From the NCBI GenBank assembly GCA_006386115.1, contig VFIW01000061.1, positions 216,352 to 280,351 on the forward strand: a stretch of 64,000 bases of DNA. Reading direction: 5' to 3'. Below, one piece after another: positions 52,037 to 63,904 of this stretch. This stretch comes from Globisporangium splendens. Lineage: Eukaryota; Oomycota; Peronosporomycetes; Pythiales; Pythiaceae. The notes beneath the pieces are model-generated. The model saw only the letters and a list, made by a program, of their open reading frames with translations, did not search any database and had not been told where the DNA came from. Made by a program: the position numbers and the translations under genes. Every line of letters starts with the position of its first letter. Position 1 is the stretch's first letter.

Positions 52037-53326
52037 CTAAACCAGCTTGACCACGAGCTTGCCGACGTTCTTCTTGTTGTACATGTAGTCGATGGCGTGG
52101 GGAATGGCTTCGAGGCCGCGAAACTCCGTCGGGTCGAGCTGGGACACCAGCTTGCCCTGCTCCGTGAGCGCAATGAGACGACCGATGTGCACTGGCGCCA
52201 GGTCGAGGAAGAACATGACCGCGAAGCCACGCACCGAGGCCGACTTCATCAACAGAGAGTGTGTGAGGCTGCCCGCGAGCGTTGTGTCGGTGGATTTGCC
52301 CTGGTACTGGGACACCAAGCCGAAGACGATGATGCGACCACGCACGGCGATGTTGTCGACGGCCGCCTGGAACAGCGCGCCACCGACCGAGTCGAATACG
52401 AGGTCCACGCCTTGCGGGTATTCGGCCTTGAGAACAGCCGACACATCTTCCTTGGTGTAATTGATCACGCGATCAACGCCAAGCTTCTTGAGCGCTTCAG
52501 CCTTCTCGTCCGAGCTCGTGGTACCGATGACGTGGTTGCCCGCGATCTTGGCGAGCTGCACGGCGAACTGGCCCGTGGTGCCTGCAGCAGCCGTGACGAG
52601 CACAGTTTGTCCACCTTGCTTCATTTCGCCGGCTTGCTCGAGTGCGATGGACGCGGAGACCCCGCAGCCGAAAAGCGGAAGCACCGACGGGTCGGCCTTG
52701 GGGATCTGGATCGCGGCCGACGCCTCGACCTCAACGTACTCACCGAATGCACCAAACTCTGCGCGAGGTGATAGCAACAAGTAGGGACGGAGAGAGTGTA
52801 AAGAAGGGACAACGATTTGTGTCAGTATCTGAAAAAAGAGATGAGGTGGTAAACACCGTTGTGAATGTACATGGCGGGGCAAACGTACTTTGGTAAACAA
52901 CCGCATCGCCAACCTTGAGCGTCTCGACACCGGACCCGACGTCTGTTACAACGCCCACTTGAGAGGCATAAAAGCGACAACCACAACAACACGCCGGAGC
53001 AGTCACGAATCGCGTTAGAGCAATGTCCTCTAGATCCTTGCATGCAATTTCTGGAGGCACGAGTCATCGTGTATCATCGACAGCAGAACAACAAGAACAA
53101 GAACAACACACGTACCGGCTTCGATGCCACAGTCGAACGGCGGCGTCGTGTGGCCGTAGAACCCATTCGGGAGGTTCGTGTCGGTCGCCATGATGCCCAA
53201 GTAATGGTTCTTGACGACAATGTGTCCGTCGGCTGCTTTCGGGAGTTCCGGAATGACCACGATGCTTGTGGCGGTGCGGAAGTCTGGCGACAGCGTGTGG
53301 ACTTGGACTTTGCGGTAGGATGGCAT
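52037..53326 (-). CDS. ZADH2/PTGR3-like MDR oxidoreductase (copy B)
   Basis: Exons 53326-53116, 52957-52889 and 52758-52037, 333 residues, identical to copy A including both introns. Intact introns rule out an origin by retrotransposition of an mRNA: the copy arose at the DNA level. Confidence 0.9.
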
Positions 53327-53392
53327 GCTTGAGGTGTTGTTGGTTTTCCGAGGAGAAGACTCTTGTCGTGGGTGGTGCGTGTTGTGCGTGTG

Positions 53393-53408
53393 CAATTGCA
53401 GAATGAGG
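53393..53408 (-). promoter_or_regulatory. Oomycete initiator, ZADH2-like gene B
   Basis: Minus-strand CCTCATTCTGCAATTG, as in copy A. Confidence 0.7.
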
Positions 53409-53770
53409 TTGGCGAAGAGAAGGAGAGAGAGAGAGATCGGCGGATAGAATCGAAGACCCGAGCGTCTGAGCTGCTTGCAATCTCCTATCTAGTATGTTGA
53501 CTTCACTGCTGCAGTATGCAAACCAACAAGCTCGAGTTGTAGGTTGCTGTAGTAGACACTATCGCAATTAAATCACAATAGGCTTTTACTCAGTAGAGCT
53601 GACACGAACAGCACACGCAGCTTGTGGAGTTTCAAAATGACATAAGCTACGACAAGTGTTTGATGACGTCACGGAGACGTGGTCACGGCTACTACTACGT
53701 ATCGATTGATTAGCGGGAAAGGTGCCACAACCGACCGATTGCTTCGCTGAATACATATTTGTCTGCAATA

Positions 53771-54489
53771 TCCTATGGAGCGAATTACACGACATCCCAG
53801 GGATTACTGCTTATACGGCCCAGACTCTTCTCCGGCTGAAAGCCAACCGACTCTCCATGTGGAACTTTGAGAAAGCTGATCTATCCTGCTCGAATCCCGA
53901 ATGTTCCCAAGTTGTCCAATCTTCTGTTCAACATCTATTCTGGGAGTGTCCGAAAGCCAAACTGGTGTGGAACTACTTCTATGCACTATGGGCGAAGATC
54001 GGAATCACTCCTGGTCACGACCCCGCAATCTGGATCTTCAGACTGGATCTACCAGATACTCCAAGGCATGCATGGACCACGATCAAGAGACACATTATCG
54101 GACACAAGTGCTCCCATGAACATCTCCAAGATCATCTCTATCCCGTCGCACACATGCTGTGGCGATATATGAGCGCGTCGCTCATACAGACCATTTGGTG
54201 TGCGCATCTGCGACGCATGGGTTCGGATCCAATCGAATCGACTGCTGAGATGGCGATCATGATGACCAGATTAGAGGCAGGAATGCGAAACCTCACACGA
54301 CTCGCTGAAGCTCAAGCTGGAGACTCGGACGGTCACGCGGTTGCGGCAGTTCTCAAGGCATATGTCGACTGCTTTCTCAGCCAAACCGACGCCATCCCCT
54401 TGACTCCAAGCGATACTCGCGGCGTTTACCTGTTGTTTTTCGATGGTGGATCACGCGGCAATCCAGGACCAGGAGGGACTGTCCATTGG
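53771..54489 (+). mobile_element. Non-LTR retrotransposon fragment, copy B (truncated both ends)
   Basis: Starts at the same 5' junction as copies A and C, after TTTGTCTGCAATA. From about 53952 it switches to a variant resembling element 2 (ECPKAKLVW, IESTAEMAIMM in place of ECPTAELVW, IESTSEMAVMM). It ends abruptly inside the RNase H motif GGSRGNPGPGGT, where TCCATT is shared between element and spacer, so its own 3' UTR, tail and target-site copy are missing. The reading frame is open up to the break. Confidence 0.85.
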
Positions 54490-55521
54490 CGGAGGACACA
54501 CATGCGCATCACTATCCGCACGTTCCCTCGGTCGCCTTGGTCACGCCAAAGGTTGCTGTCACTGCAGCGAGGTAGCACAAGCAGTTGCTTATGGGCTTAG
54601 GCGCTGGGATTACTTTGTGGCCTCTATCGATTAATTTTAACGTGGTTGGCACTTGGACATGGAGGTGGGTTACGTTGCCGGATTTTTGGGGCTCCCTGCA
54701 AAAATCACCCTCAGAGAAACTAGCTAGATTTCTACATTGCCACCCTACCCCGTGAACTCAACAAGTCTATCGTCATGGGGTAGGTTACCACTCTCAGCAC
54801 GGTCCATCATTCACCGCAAGATATGAGTGTAGGTCAAGTACCCAAGACCGCGTGCGACCGCGTCCCAAGGCACACTCCTACTCATGGGTGTATCCACAAA
54901 CTCATCACTCGGCAGATGTTCTAGCCAGCGTCCAGTGCCCACGGAGATCACTGAAAGAAAGCCATATCTGTCCGCCAGTCACTCCGTATCACAATACGTT
55001 GTAATCAACATCGAGGAAAGCGCAAGCACGCAAACTGCACTTGCAGCGACATAATCACTTGATCCAGGGTTGCTCGATGGTGTCATTTTAAGGAGCCACA
55101 AGCGGATCAAACCACCATTTGTTGACAAATCCCGGAGTACGTGATCGTGCTCACAACGTTCGATTTGAGAGGCTGTAGTTGCATTGAACCCACGCGCGCA
55201 AGAAAGCACAGTAAAGACCGAGTTCAACCCCCTCCCTTCAACCGAGTCAAAATCAACGAGCTTAAGCAGGTTCTCCACATCAGATGCCATGCATGCGTGT
55301 CTCGGTTGAGGAACAGCGCGACACAAGCAGCTCCCTAATCGGGCGGTGAGACGTGTCATCCTGGCGGAGACTTAACTTCTTTAGCTTTCTAAGGTGGTTC
55401 GACATCGTTTGTCTTGTAGGCGCACTGTAACTCACTCCTGCATGACATTCCTGTGTGCGAGAGATCTACGGCCGACACTCACGGCCGGGTGATGAAAGTC
55501 GGCCCTCAGCAATATGATATC
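54490..55521. other. Spacer between the inverted cassettes B and C
   Basis: About 1.03 kb of sequence with no convincing gene. A 126-residue frame (55359-54979, minus, MTRLTARLGSCLC) has no recognised motif. A short frame just after the break (HAKGCCHCSEVAQAVAYGLRR... ) hints weakly at an LTR-retroelement RNase H end but is not enough to call. Positions 54743-54785 hold a degenerate palindrome related to 36341-36396. Confidence 0.4.
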
Positions 55522-55534
55522 TATTGCAGACAAA
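55522..55534. repeat. Target-site duplication, left copy (element C)
   Basis: TATTGCAGACAAA, repeated at 56922-56934. Copy C is the only cassette-linked element flanked by both target-site copies. Confidence 0.9.
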
Positions 55535-56921
55535 CATCTTTATAAGGTGAGGTATATTTAGGTTCATCGTCGTGACCTACAATATCCATTCTCCTAACTA
55601 CTCTTCATTGCGAATTTCATCTAGGAGTGTAAATGTGTCTACAGCGCGGATTGCACTAGATCACTTCTGAAAGCTAAATAATCTTTGACCAGGATGGCAT
55701 GTTCTCTTGGTCCTATGTGAGGCTGCCTTGTGTTGTCCAATAACCTTGGGTCTTCCGAACTTCGCATAATCCAATGCATGACGTCGTTGTCAAGATCCTG
55801 GGTGAGATTGTTGAAAGCAGCTCTTTGAGTTGGGAAGTGAACCTGCGTTGAGGTTCTGGTGTCCATGGCTATGTTGGCGGCTGAGTCCGCCATCTTGTTG
55901 AAGGCACGGTAGTGATGGTACCATCCTCGGATGTCGATGCAATCCGCGAGTCGTCGACTTGTCTGGTATAAACGTGCCAATCGGTGCTGTCGAGGGGACC
56001 AATGCATTCGCTGTTGGGAGATAATCAGTGCACTGTCTCCAATCACGTACAACGGTTCGAAGTGACTGCGTTGGGCTTCTCGGAGTACATGTATGAGACC
56101 CCAGTACTCGGCAAAGTTGTTGGTCGTGTCCTTCCTGCTATAGACCATGCTCGCGGTCCAAATTAAACTGGCTGTGTGCGAGTCCTTATGGACACGCACG
56201 ATAATGGATCCAGTCCCTCCTGGTCCTGGATTGCCGCGTGATCCACCATCGAAAGGCAACAGGTAAACGCCGCGAGTATCACCTGGAGTCAAGGGGATGG
56301 CGTCAGTTTGGCTGAGAAAGCAGTCGACATATGCCTTGAGAACTGCTGCAACCGTGTGACCGTCAGAGTCTCCAGCTTGAGCTTCAGCGAGTCGTGTGAG
56401 GTTTCGCATTCCTGCCTCTAATCTGGTCATCATGACCGCCATCTCAGAAGTCGATTCGATTGGATCCGAATCCATGCGTCGCAGATGCGCACACCAAATG
56501 GCATGTATGAGCGACGCGCTCATATATCGCCACAGCATGTGTGCGACGGGATAGAGGTGATCTTGGAGATGTTCATTGGAGAACTTGTGCCCGATAATGT
56601 GTCTCTTGATCGTGGTCCATGCATGCCTTGGAGTATCTGGTAGATCCAGACTGAAGGTCCAGATTGCGGGGTCGTGACCAGGAGTGATTCCGATTTTCGC
56701 CCATAGTGCATAGAAGTAGTTCCACACCAGTTCGGCTGTCGGACACTCCCAGAATAGATGTTGAACAGAAGATTGGACAACTTGGGAACATTCGGGATTC
56801 GAGCAGGATAGATCAGCTTTCTCAAAGTTCCACATGGAGAGTCGGTTGGCTTTCAGCCGGAGAAGAGTCTGGGCCGTATAAGCAGTAATCCCTGGGATGT
56901 CGTGTAATTCGCTCCATAGGA
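55535..56921 (-). mobile_element. Non-LTR retrotransposon, 5'-truncated copy C
   Basis: 1,387 bp, oriented leftward, between perfect 13-bp target-site duplications. Its tail is short (TATAAAGATG on the minus strand). The truncation point is just before WSELHDIPG. This looks like the original insertion beside the ZADH2-like gene, of which A and B carry only the 5' junction. Confidence 0.92.
55639..56916 (-). pseudogene. Retrotransposon zinc-ribbon and RNase H reading frame (copy C)
   Basis: About 425 codons open without stops: WSELHDIPG, the Cys/His segment (CSNPECSQ, HLFWECP), a linker, and a complete RNase H (PFDGGSRGNPGPGG, NNFAEYWGL, GDSALII, MADSAAN). It is the least damaged version in the window but lacks the reverse transcriptase and endonuclease. 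The open frame even extends 18 codons upstream into cassette DNA (MPQPTDCFAEY), which is chance. Confidence 0.85.
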
Positions 56922-56934
56922 TATTGCAGACAAA
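56922..56934. repeat. Target-site duplication, right copy (element C)
   Basis: TATTGCAGACAAA, identical to 55522-55534. The reverse complement stands at 40027-40039 in copy A and at 53758-53770 in copy B, each time without a partner. Confidence 0.9.
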
Positions 56935-57283
56935 TATGTATTCAGCGAAGCAATCGGTCGGTTGTGGCACCTTTCCCGCTAATCAATCGATACGTAGTAG
57001 TAGCCGTGACCACGTCTCCGTGACGTCATCAAACACTTGTCGTAGCTTATGTCATTTTGAAACTCCACAAGCTGCGTGTGCTGTTCGTGTCAGCTCTACT
57101 GAGTAAAAGCCTATTGTGATTTAATTGCGATAGTGTCTACTACAGCAACCTACAACTCGAGCTTGTTGGTTTGCATACTGCAGCAGTGAAGTCAACATAC
57201 TAGATAGGAGATTGCAAGCAGCTCAGACGCTCGGGTCTTCGATTCTATCCGCCGATCTCTCTCTCTCTCCTTCTCTTCGCCAA

Positions 57284-57299
57284 CCTCATTCTGCAATTG
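57284..57299 (+). promoter_or_regulatory. Oomycete initiator, ZADH2-like gene C
   Basis: CCTCATTCTGCAATTG, 67 bases before the ATG at 57366. Confidence 0.7.
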
Positions 57300-57365
57300 C
57301 ACACGCACAACACGCACCACCCACGACAAGAGTCTTCTCCTCGGAAAACCAACAACACCTCAAGC

Positions 57366-58655
57366 ATGCCATCCTACCGCAAAGTCCAAGTCCACACGCT
57401 GTCGCCAGACTTCCGCACCGCCACAAGCATCGTGGTCATTCCGGAACTCCCGAAAGCAGCCGACGGACACATTGTCGTCAAGAACCATTACTTGGGCATC
57501 ATGGCGACCGACACGAACCTCCCGAATGGGTTCTACGGCCACACGACGCCGCCGTTCGACTGTGGCATCGAAGCCGGTACGTGTGTTGTTCTTGTTCTTG
57601 TTGTTCTGCTGTCGATGATACACGATGACTCGTGCCTCCAGAAATTGCATGCAAGGATCTAGAGGACATTGCTCTAACGCGATTCGTGACTGCTCCGGCG
57701 TGTTGTTGTGGTTGTCGCTTTTATGCCTCTCAAGTGGGCGTTGTAACAGACGTCGGGTCCGGTGTCGAGACGCTCAAGGTTGGCGATGCGGTTGTTTACC
57801 AAAGTACGTTTGCCCCGCCATGTACATTCACAACGGTGTTTACCACCTCATCTCTTTTTTCAGATACTGACACAAATCGTTGTCCCTTCTTTACACTCTC
57901 TCCGTCCCTACTTGTTGCTATCACCTCGCGCAGAGTTTGGTGCATTCGGTGAGTACGTTGAGGTCGAGGCGTCGGCCGCGATCCAGATCCCCAAGGCCGA
58001 CCCGTCGGTGCTTCCGCTTTTCGGCTGCGGGGTCTCCGCGTCCATCGCACTCGAGCAAGCCGGCGAAATGAAGCAAGGTGGACAAACTGTGCTCGTCACG
58101 GCTGCTGCAGGCACCACGGGCCAGTTCGCCGTGCAGCTCGCCAAGATCGCGGGCAACCACGTCATCGGTACCACGAGCTCGGACGAGAAGGCTGAAGCGC
58201 TCAAGAAGCTTGGCGTTGATCGCGTGATCAATTACACCAAGGAAGATGTGTCGGCTGTTCTCAAGGCCGAATACCCGCAAGGCGTGGACCTCGTATTCGA
58301 CTCGGTCGGTGGCGCGCTGTTCCAGGCGGCCGTCGACAACATCGCCGTGCGTGGTCGCATCATCGTCTTCGGCTTGGTGTCCCAGTACCAGGGCAAATCC
58401 ACCGACACAACGCTCGCGGGCAGCCTCACACACTCTCTGTTGATGAAGTCGGCCTCGGTGCGTGGCTTCGCGGTCATGTTCTTCCTCGACCTGGCGCCAG
58501 TGCACATCGGTCGTCTCATTGCGCTCACGGAGCAGGGCAAGCTGGTGTCCCAGCTCGACCCGACGGAGTTTCGCGGCCTCGAAGCCATTCCCCACGCCAT
58601 CGACTACATGTACAACAAGAAGAACGTCGGCAAGCTCGTGGTCAAGCTGGTTTAG
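57366..58655 (+). CDS. ZADH2/PTGR3-like MDR oxidoreductase (copy C)
   Basis: Exons 57366-57576, 57735-57803 and 57934-58655, 333 residues, protein identical to copies A and B. This copy is next to the element with both target-site duplications and so probably represents the ancestral neighbourhood. Confidence 0.9.
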
Positions 58656-59151
58656 AGTAGCTAGCCGTGTGGACGACTGGTAGTGAGAAACAGAGAGCCA
58701 CCCAGTGTACGCCACGATCTACATTTATACATTTGCACTGTGCTTTGCATTCTACACCACATAACTAAGCCAGTAACAATCTTTTTCAGCATTATTGCAA
58801 CATGGGCATATATTGCGACACCACATATGCTTCGTCGGCATTCGTCTCAGTCCATATTATACAAAGAGAGTGGGTTAGCGAGATTTGGCTGGAGAAGGAT
58901 GGTCTTGACCTGGAGCGCTTCGCTGTTGCACCGCAGACCGCAGATTGTGCTGACAAGAGGCTGCGGAACACTCCATTCCCATTCTCTATGTATTGTTCTA
59001 TTGTTTATCTAATGGTGTCGATTGCATCATCAAAACAGCCGTGCGTTTAGTTACAGGGTGGACAGTGTAGATCACATATCCGAGTCTTTGCGCATTATTG
59101 TGTTGTCGAAGAGCTCTGGATTGAGATTATCCTTCGTCGACGGATGGTCAC

Positions 59152-59182
59152 TTTGGCTTGCTAAGGACCTTCGCAAGCCAAA
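59152..59182. repeat. Stem-loop downstream of RDH-like SDR (copy C)
   Basis: Same 10-bp perfect stem as in copy A, inverted. Confidence 0.55.
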
Positions 59183-59350
59183 AAACTCGCTGATAAATCA
59201 GCTGAGATGGCAATCGGACAACAAGGAAAAACACACCGAATCCAGACGAAATCTTGTTCAAATTGAACATTTGCGTTAAAACGTGTATATAAAAACGGCT
59301 AATAATGAAGACGAAGAAAAGCAGGAAACTACTTGCAATGAAATAGAGAA

Positions 59351-60337
59351 TCATTGCTTAACCTCGAATGAGAGATGAGCCAGACGTTCACTCAAGACCC
59401 ATAGTTTCTTTGCAGCACTTGTTGATTTGGCGATATCGGATGGTTCCTCCGTAGTCGGGTATCCCCGCATCTGTTTGAAGCCGTTGGGACCAAAGTAATC
59501 CCCTCCTTGCACGTTTGGCGCTGTGGCTGCGAATAGAGTCGGCAGCGCTCCCATCGACGCCGGTTGGAATAGTGGGAGCGAAGTTAGCATCCTCGTTTTG
59601 AGTCGGGCAAAGAACCCACCTTCCGCGATTGACTGCGAAAAGACGTTGGTCTCCGTCAACCCAGGGTGCGATACGGCTGCGGTAACGTCGACAATGCCTG
59701 CAGCCTTGATGCGCCGGTCGAGCTCTTTCGTGAACAAGATGTTGCACAACTTGCTGTCGCCGTAGACAGTTCCTGCATCGTACTTGGTCGCAAATTTCAC
59801 AATATTGTCTTCATCAAATTTCGCGTCGTGGTGGAGGACACTACTCACATTCACGATCCGGCATGGCGCACTCTTCTTCAGCACGCCAAATAGATGGGCA
59901 ACGAGTGCGAACTGGCCCAGATGGTTGATCGCGAACTGACTTTCGTAGCCATCCACCGAGACATCGTACTTAGCAGCCAGAATGCCCGCATTGTTGATTA
60001 AGATGTCGAGGCGATCATGCCTGTTGGTGAATTCGTCGGCAAACTCCTTGACGCTCTTGAGGCTGCCGACGTCAAGCTTCGCAAATTCAACCTCGCCTGC
60101 CGCCGGGGTCATCACGAGGGACTCACGGATCCGCGCCTCGGCTTGTTTCCCGCGCTCGGCGCTTCGACATGCCAGCACGACGTGCGCACCTTTGCGGGCC
60201 AGTTCGAGTGCCATTTCGTATCCAATACCCGAGTTCGCACCAGTCACGATCGCAGTCTTGCCGGTGAGTGATGGGATCTTGCTGGCGTCCCATTTTTCGG
60301 GCACTTGGGTCGTGTTCGTCGAGACTGACGCACCCAT
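59351..60337 (-). CDS. Retinol dehydrogenase/WWOX-like SDR (copy C)
   Basis: 328 residues from the ATG at 60337, protein identical to copies A and B, all SDR motifs intact. Confidence 0.9.
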   Translation of the reverse strand: MGASVSTNTTQVPEKWDASKIPSLTGKTAIVTGANSGIGYEMALELARKGAHVVLACRSAERGKQAEARIRESLVMTPAAGEVEFAKLDVGSLKSVKEFADEFTNRHDRLDILINNAGILAAKYDVSVDGYESQFAINHLGQFALVAHLFGVLKKSAPCRIVNVSSVLHHDAKFDEDNIVKFATKYDAGTVYGDSKLCNILFTKELDRRIKAAGIVDVTAAVSHPGLTETNVFSQSIAEGGFFARLKTRMLTSLPLFQPASMGALPTLFAATAPNVQGGDYFGPNGFKQMRGYPTTEEPSDIAKSTSAAKKLWVLSERLAHLSFEVKQ

Positions 60338-60393
60338 GAGGCTTTGTTGAATGTCGACTTGAGGGTTTTGGATGATGATGTCAAGCTTTTGGC

Positions 60394-60409
60394 AAAACGG
60401 AGAATGCAC
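60394..60409 (-). promoter_or_regulatory. Initiator-like element, RDH-like SDR gene C
   Basis: Reverse complement of the element at 36552-36567. Confidence 0.5.
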
Positions 60410-60920
60410 CGGAGATAGAGGGAAGAGGGCAACCTCATGCGACCCAGCGTGACATCATCATCTTTCGAGTCATCAGGTACGTATCCAATTGTTATTAGTA
60501 CACCCATTGCATCATTCGCATTTGATGACTCGGTTGACACATCAATTCGTAGGGGCGGATTGTAGCCCTATCCCGTGGACTCAACCAGCCTGAGTCACGC
60601 CATGATGTCATGGGGTAGGGAAACCAACAATACGTGCGCTTTCATTGGATAGACAAAGACTCGGGGGAATGCCAAACGCTTGTGCTGTTCTATTTCGGTA
60701 CCGGTATTAATAAGTGTTGGCACAGACTCGTTTATACTACGCAACTTTTGCTGTTCCAAAGCGAGATCAGACACACAATCTCCTCTGCTCTCACCCTCGC
60801 ATTCTTATCTCCGCCTTGTTGTAATATTCCATGATAACTTGTCGAGGCGGTGGGGCCGGCACAGGTCGGACAACCCTTCGCTGAAATCGGCGATTTTGAG
60901 TTTGGGCTGCCGAACACCTG

Positions 60921-60984
60921 TCATAAAAGGTGCAAAAGATCGCGAATTGCTACGAGTAATTTGCGATCTTCGCACTTTTTATGA
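60921..60984. repeat. Long hairpin (copy C)
   Basis: Same imperfect inverted repeat as at 35977-36040. Confidence 0.7.
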
Positions 60985-61617
60985 CGTAGTATGTGTTGCC
61001 GAACGGGCTGCCAGTATGGATCGTGCTCTCGAGAACTTTGCCGGTTGTTTCTATCCACAATTCTCTAGATTTTTGTTCAGTCCAGCGCGAAGAAAAAGAT
61101 GCACAATAATTGCATGTCTTCCCGTGGTGGGTCTATACTACAGCGCTAGGACAAGTATACTAAGCACTGCCAGTCCGTAGCAATCTGCACTCGATAATTT
61201 CTCGGTATTGTTTGGTTGCTAGTACAATACTGATCCTTCCCAAATCCGCTTAGCTATGGAGTTGGATACATCGCTTTCAGCAAAGGTATTGTAATTGCGT
61301 TCTGTAGTTGAGATATTTCGTGGTGTGTACCCCGATTGTACCTCCCTCTTTCCATTTTCACTGTGGCTACGGTGATGAGTACACCACTTTTCAAGCAAAG
61401 GTTGCGTTTTGTACACCCATATATCTTGTGATGAGTACACACAATACACTTGCACAGAACACCGTCCAGGAACGATGGCAGGCAGCTGGAGAGAAAAATC
61501 GGCAACTAATTGCGTTCAGGACTGCTCACTCACTTTTGAAAACGCATCGTGTTCTCCACCACCCTCTCAACGATCCGCTCACCACACCGAGCCACTCACT
61601 CCACTTCACTCCATACC

Positions 61618-62443
61618 ATGGCTGCCAAGACTGTCCTCATTACTGGAAGCTCCCGCGGCATCGGCCTCAAGTTCGTCGAAGAGTACGTCAAGCTCGGGTG
61701 GAACGTCATCGCCGCTGCCCGGAACCCGGCCAAAGCCGATCAGGTTCGTGCACACTGCTCATGCTGTTGTTCTATGTCATCGTTATCCTCAGTAATAACG
61801 ATGAGGATCTCCTTGTGGTGATGTCTCTGTGTGCATGCTGATGCGCCAGTTGGCAGCACTGTCACCGTACAAGATCGTGCAGCTCGATAGCGGCGACGAA
61901 GCCTCCGTACTTCGCGCTGCCAAGGAACTTGAGGGCGAAGCGATCGACCTGCTCATCAACAACGCTGGCATCAACCTGAGTGGCGATTTGGTTTCGACGA
62001 CCAAAGCCGACTTGCTCAGGCAGTTTGAGGTCAACAGCGTCGGTCCGTTCGTGGTCACGCGTGCGTTCATTCCGCACCTAAAGGCCGCCGTGGCCAAGCA
62101 CGGGTCGGCGAATGTCGCGCAGATCTCGTCGTATGTCGGCAGCATCACTCTCAACACCGGGACTGCGTATGGGTACCGTACCTCGAAGACCGCGCTCAAC
62201 ATGATTAACTCGTGTCTCGCCGTCGATTTGAAAAACGACAACATTGGCTCTTTTGCGCTGCACCCTGGTTACGTGGCGACCGACATGACTGGAGGTGGTG
62301 TGGACCTCGTCATGGGCGACGTTGTTGTCAAGGCCATCTCCACGGACACGAGCGTCCGCGACCTGATCAGCGTTATCGGTAACTTTGCTATTGCCGACTC
62401 GGGCAAGTTCTACAACCACACCGGCGAACAGCTTCCATGGTAA
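61618..62443 (+). CDS. C-factor/sniffer-like SDR (copy C)
   Basis: Exons 61618-61743 and 61850-62443, 239 residues, protein identical to copies A and B. One upstream base differs at 61368, 250 bases before the start. Confidence 0.88.
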
Positions 62444-63249
62444 GCAAATAACACTCGGCGTCTCCGACCCCACTGCAGCGTACCCGCGAAATGATGCGTC
62501 CGCATGTAATTTTGACAAAGATGACTTCGCTGCGCGAATGCCTTTCCTTAAACGATTGAATGGTCAGTACACTTGAGGTATTACGCTTCGCCCATTGTCT
62601 TTATATCGATCATGGTAGTCTAACTTGCCTCTGTCGAAGACAGGAACTCAGAGAGGAAACACATCTTGCGAATCCACAAAACTCGTATGAATGATGGTCG
62701 TTTCGATGACTCATTAAAGAGTGCTGGCCTTCTGAATCGCCAAAATGTGCCGCAGAATTGTCCTGAGACTTGTCGCAATCATCCAGCTGCACCGATGTTT
62801 CACAGTGATACTTCAAGTACTTGACGCTGTTAAAGACGACGGTGCAAGTGCTGTTTGGTACCAGAAAGCATTGGCATGTCACTAGGTTAGAACCACAACT
62901 ACGACGTATAAAGTTATTTGATTAGCTTGCACGTGGAAGCGTGTAATAGGTGTTACAGACCATGCAAGTGGCGTTTTCCATGATGTACTGTCGTGTGAGT
63001 TGTGCGCACCTGTTCGCCCCATGCCATCGTACGCATCACAGACCGCCTTTGTGATCTGCACATACAGAAACTCAAACGACCGAGATGACGCTGCGGATTG
63101 GGTGGTAGACACAGCACTGACTGATTGGAGGTGACATAAAAGCTGGCGTCAAAAATGAGTCATAAAAATAACCATCATTCACACAAGCGTTTGTGAACCT
63201 GCACATGTGGACGAACGACCACATGACGGTCAATATGGTGACACAAACA

Positions 63250-63265
63250 GTTCATTTACCAACTT
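63250..63265 (+). promoter_or_regulatory. Initiator-like element, macro-only gene C
   Basis: GTTCATTTACCAACTT, 43 bases before the ATG at 63308. Confidence 0.5.
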
Positions 63266-63307
63266 GCATCAAACCCCACACAACGGCATCACTACGAAAC
63301 AACCACC

Positions 63308-63904
63308 ATGCTGACCCGCTCGCAAACCAAAGCACTCGTCCACTTCGACCGCTCAGTCAGGATCATCCGTGGAGACATCGGCACGCTGCAAGACGTCGAC
63401 GGCACTCCTGTGGACGCACTCGGGTTCCCGACGCACTCGCACCTAACGTTCAATAACATCGGCGCCGCAGCTGCCATCTTCCGACGAGCGGGACCCGAAC
63501 TCAACACGTACGTGACCAGTGCGTGGATGCGCGGCAACCACCCGACGGGAGACGTGGTCGTCACCCCGAGTTTCAAGGCTGGCGTCTCCAAACTCATCCA
63601 CTGCGTGGGACCTCGCAACACCCAGTATCAGTGCTACGAGCTGCTTGAGAAGACGTACGAAAACCTCATGAACGCCATCATCCGGGAAAATGTCAAGTGC
63701 GTCGCGATCGCGTCCATCTCGACGGGCAACATGGGTGTCCCCGCGAAGGAAGGCGCGCAAGTCGCGATGCGTGTGATCGAGAAGTTTATCCGACGCACGC
63801 ACTGGGACGGTCTGTTGGCGATCGTGTGCTACGAAGACGCCGTGTTTGAGGCGTTCGCTGTCGAGAAGCTGGCGGTGCTCGGCTCGTCCGTCGCACAGCT
63901 GTAA
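63308..63904 (+). CDS. Macro-only domain protein (copy C)
   Basis: 198 residues, identical to copies A and B. It lies near the window end, followed by 96 bases of cassette sequence, so its downstream neighbour is unknown. Confidence 0.85.
   Translation: MLTRSQTKALVHFDRSVRIIRGDIGTLQDVDGTPVDALGFPTHSHLTFNNIGAAAAIFRRAGPELNTYVTSAWMRGNHPTGDVVVTPSFKAGVSKLIHCVGPRNTQYQCYELLEKTYENLMNAIIRENVKCVAIASISTGNMGVPAKEGAQVAMRVIEKFIRRTHWDGLLAIVCYEDAVFEAFAVEKLAVLGSSVAQL

Larger units (their letters stand above)
46692..53770. repeat. Segmental duplication cassette B (direct copy of A)
   Basis: Identical to cassette A apart from single bases at 47788 (C for T), 49468 (T for C) and 50033 (C for T). The constant offset of 13,731 over 7 kb means no insertions or deletions. 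The left border is sharp: upstream of 46691 there is no clear similarity to copy A. The right end joins the same retroelement as A and C. The non-coding stretches are as in A, with no gene seen. Confidence 0.95.

Noticed and set aside
54979..55359. 126-codon minus-strand frame with an ATG in the B-C spacer
   Set aside because: Cys-rich start but no recognisable domain, signal peptide or effector motif; kept only as part of the spacer description.
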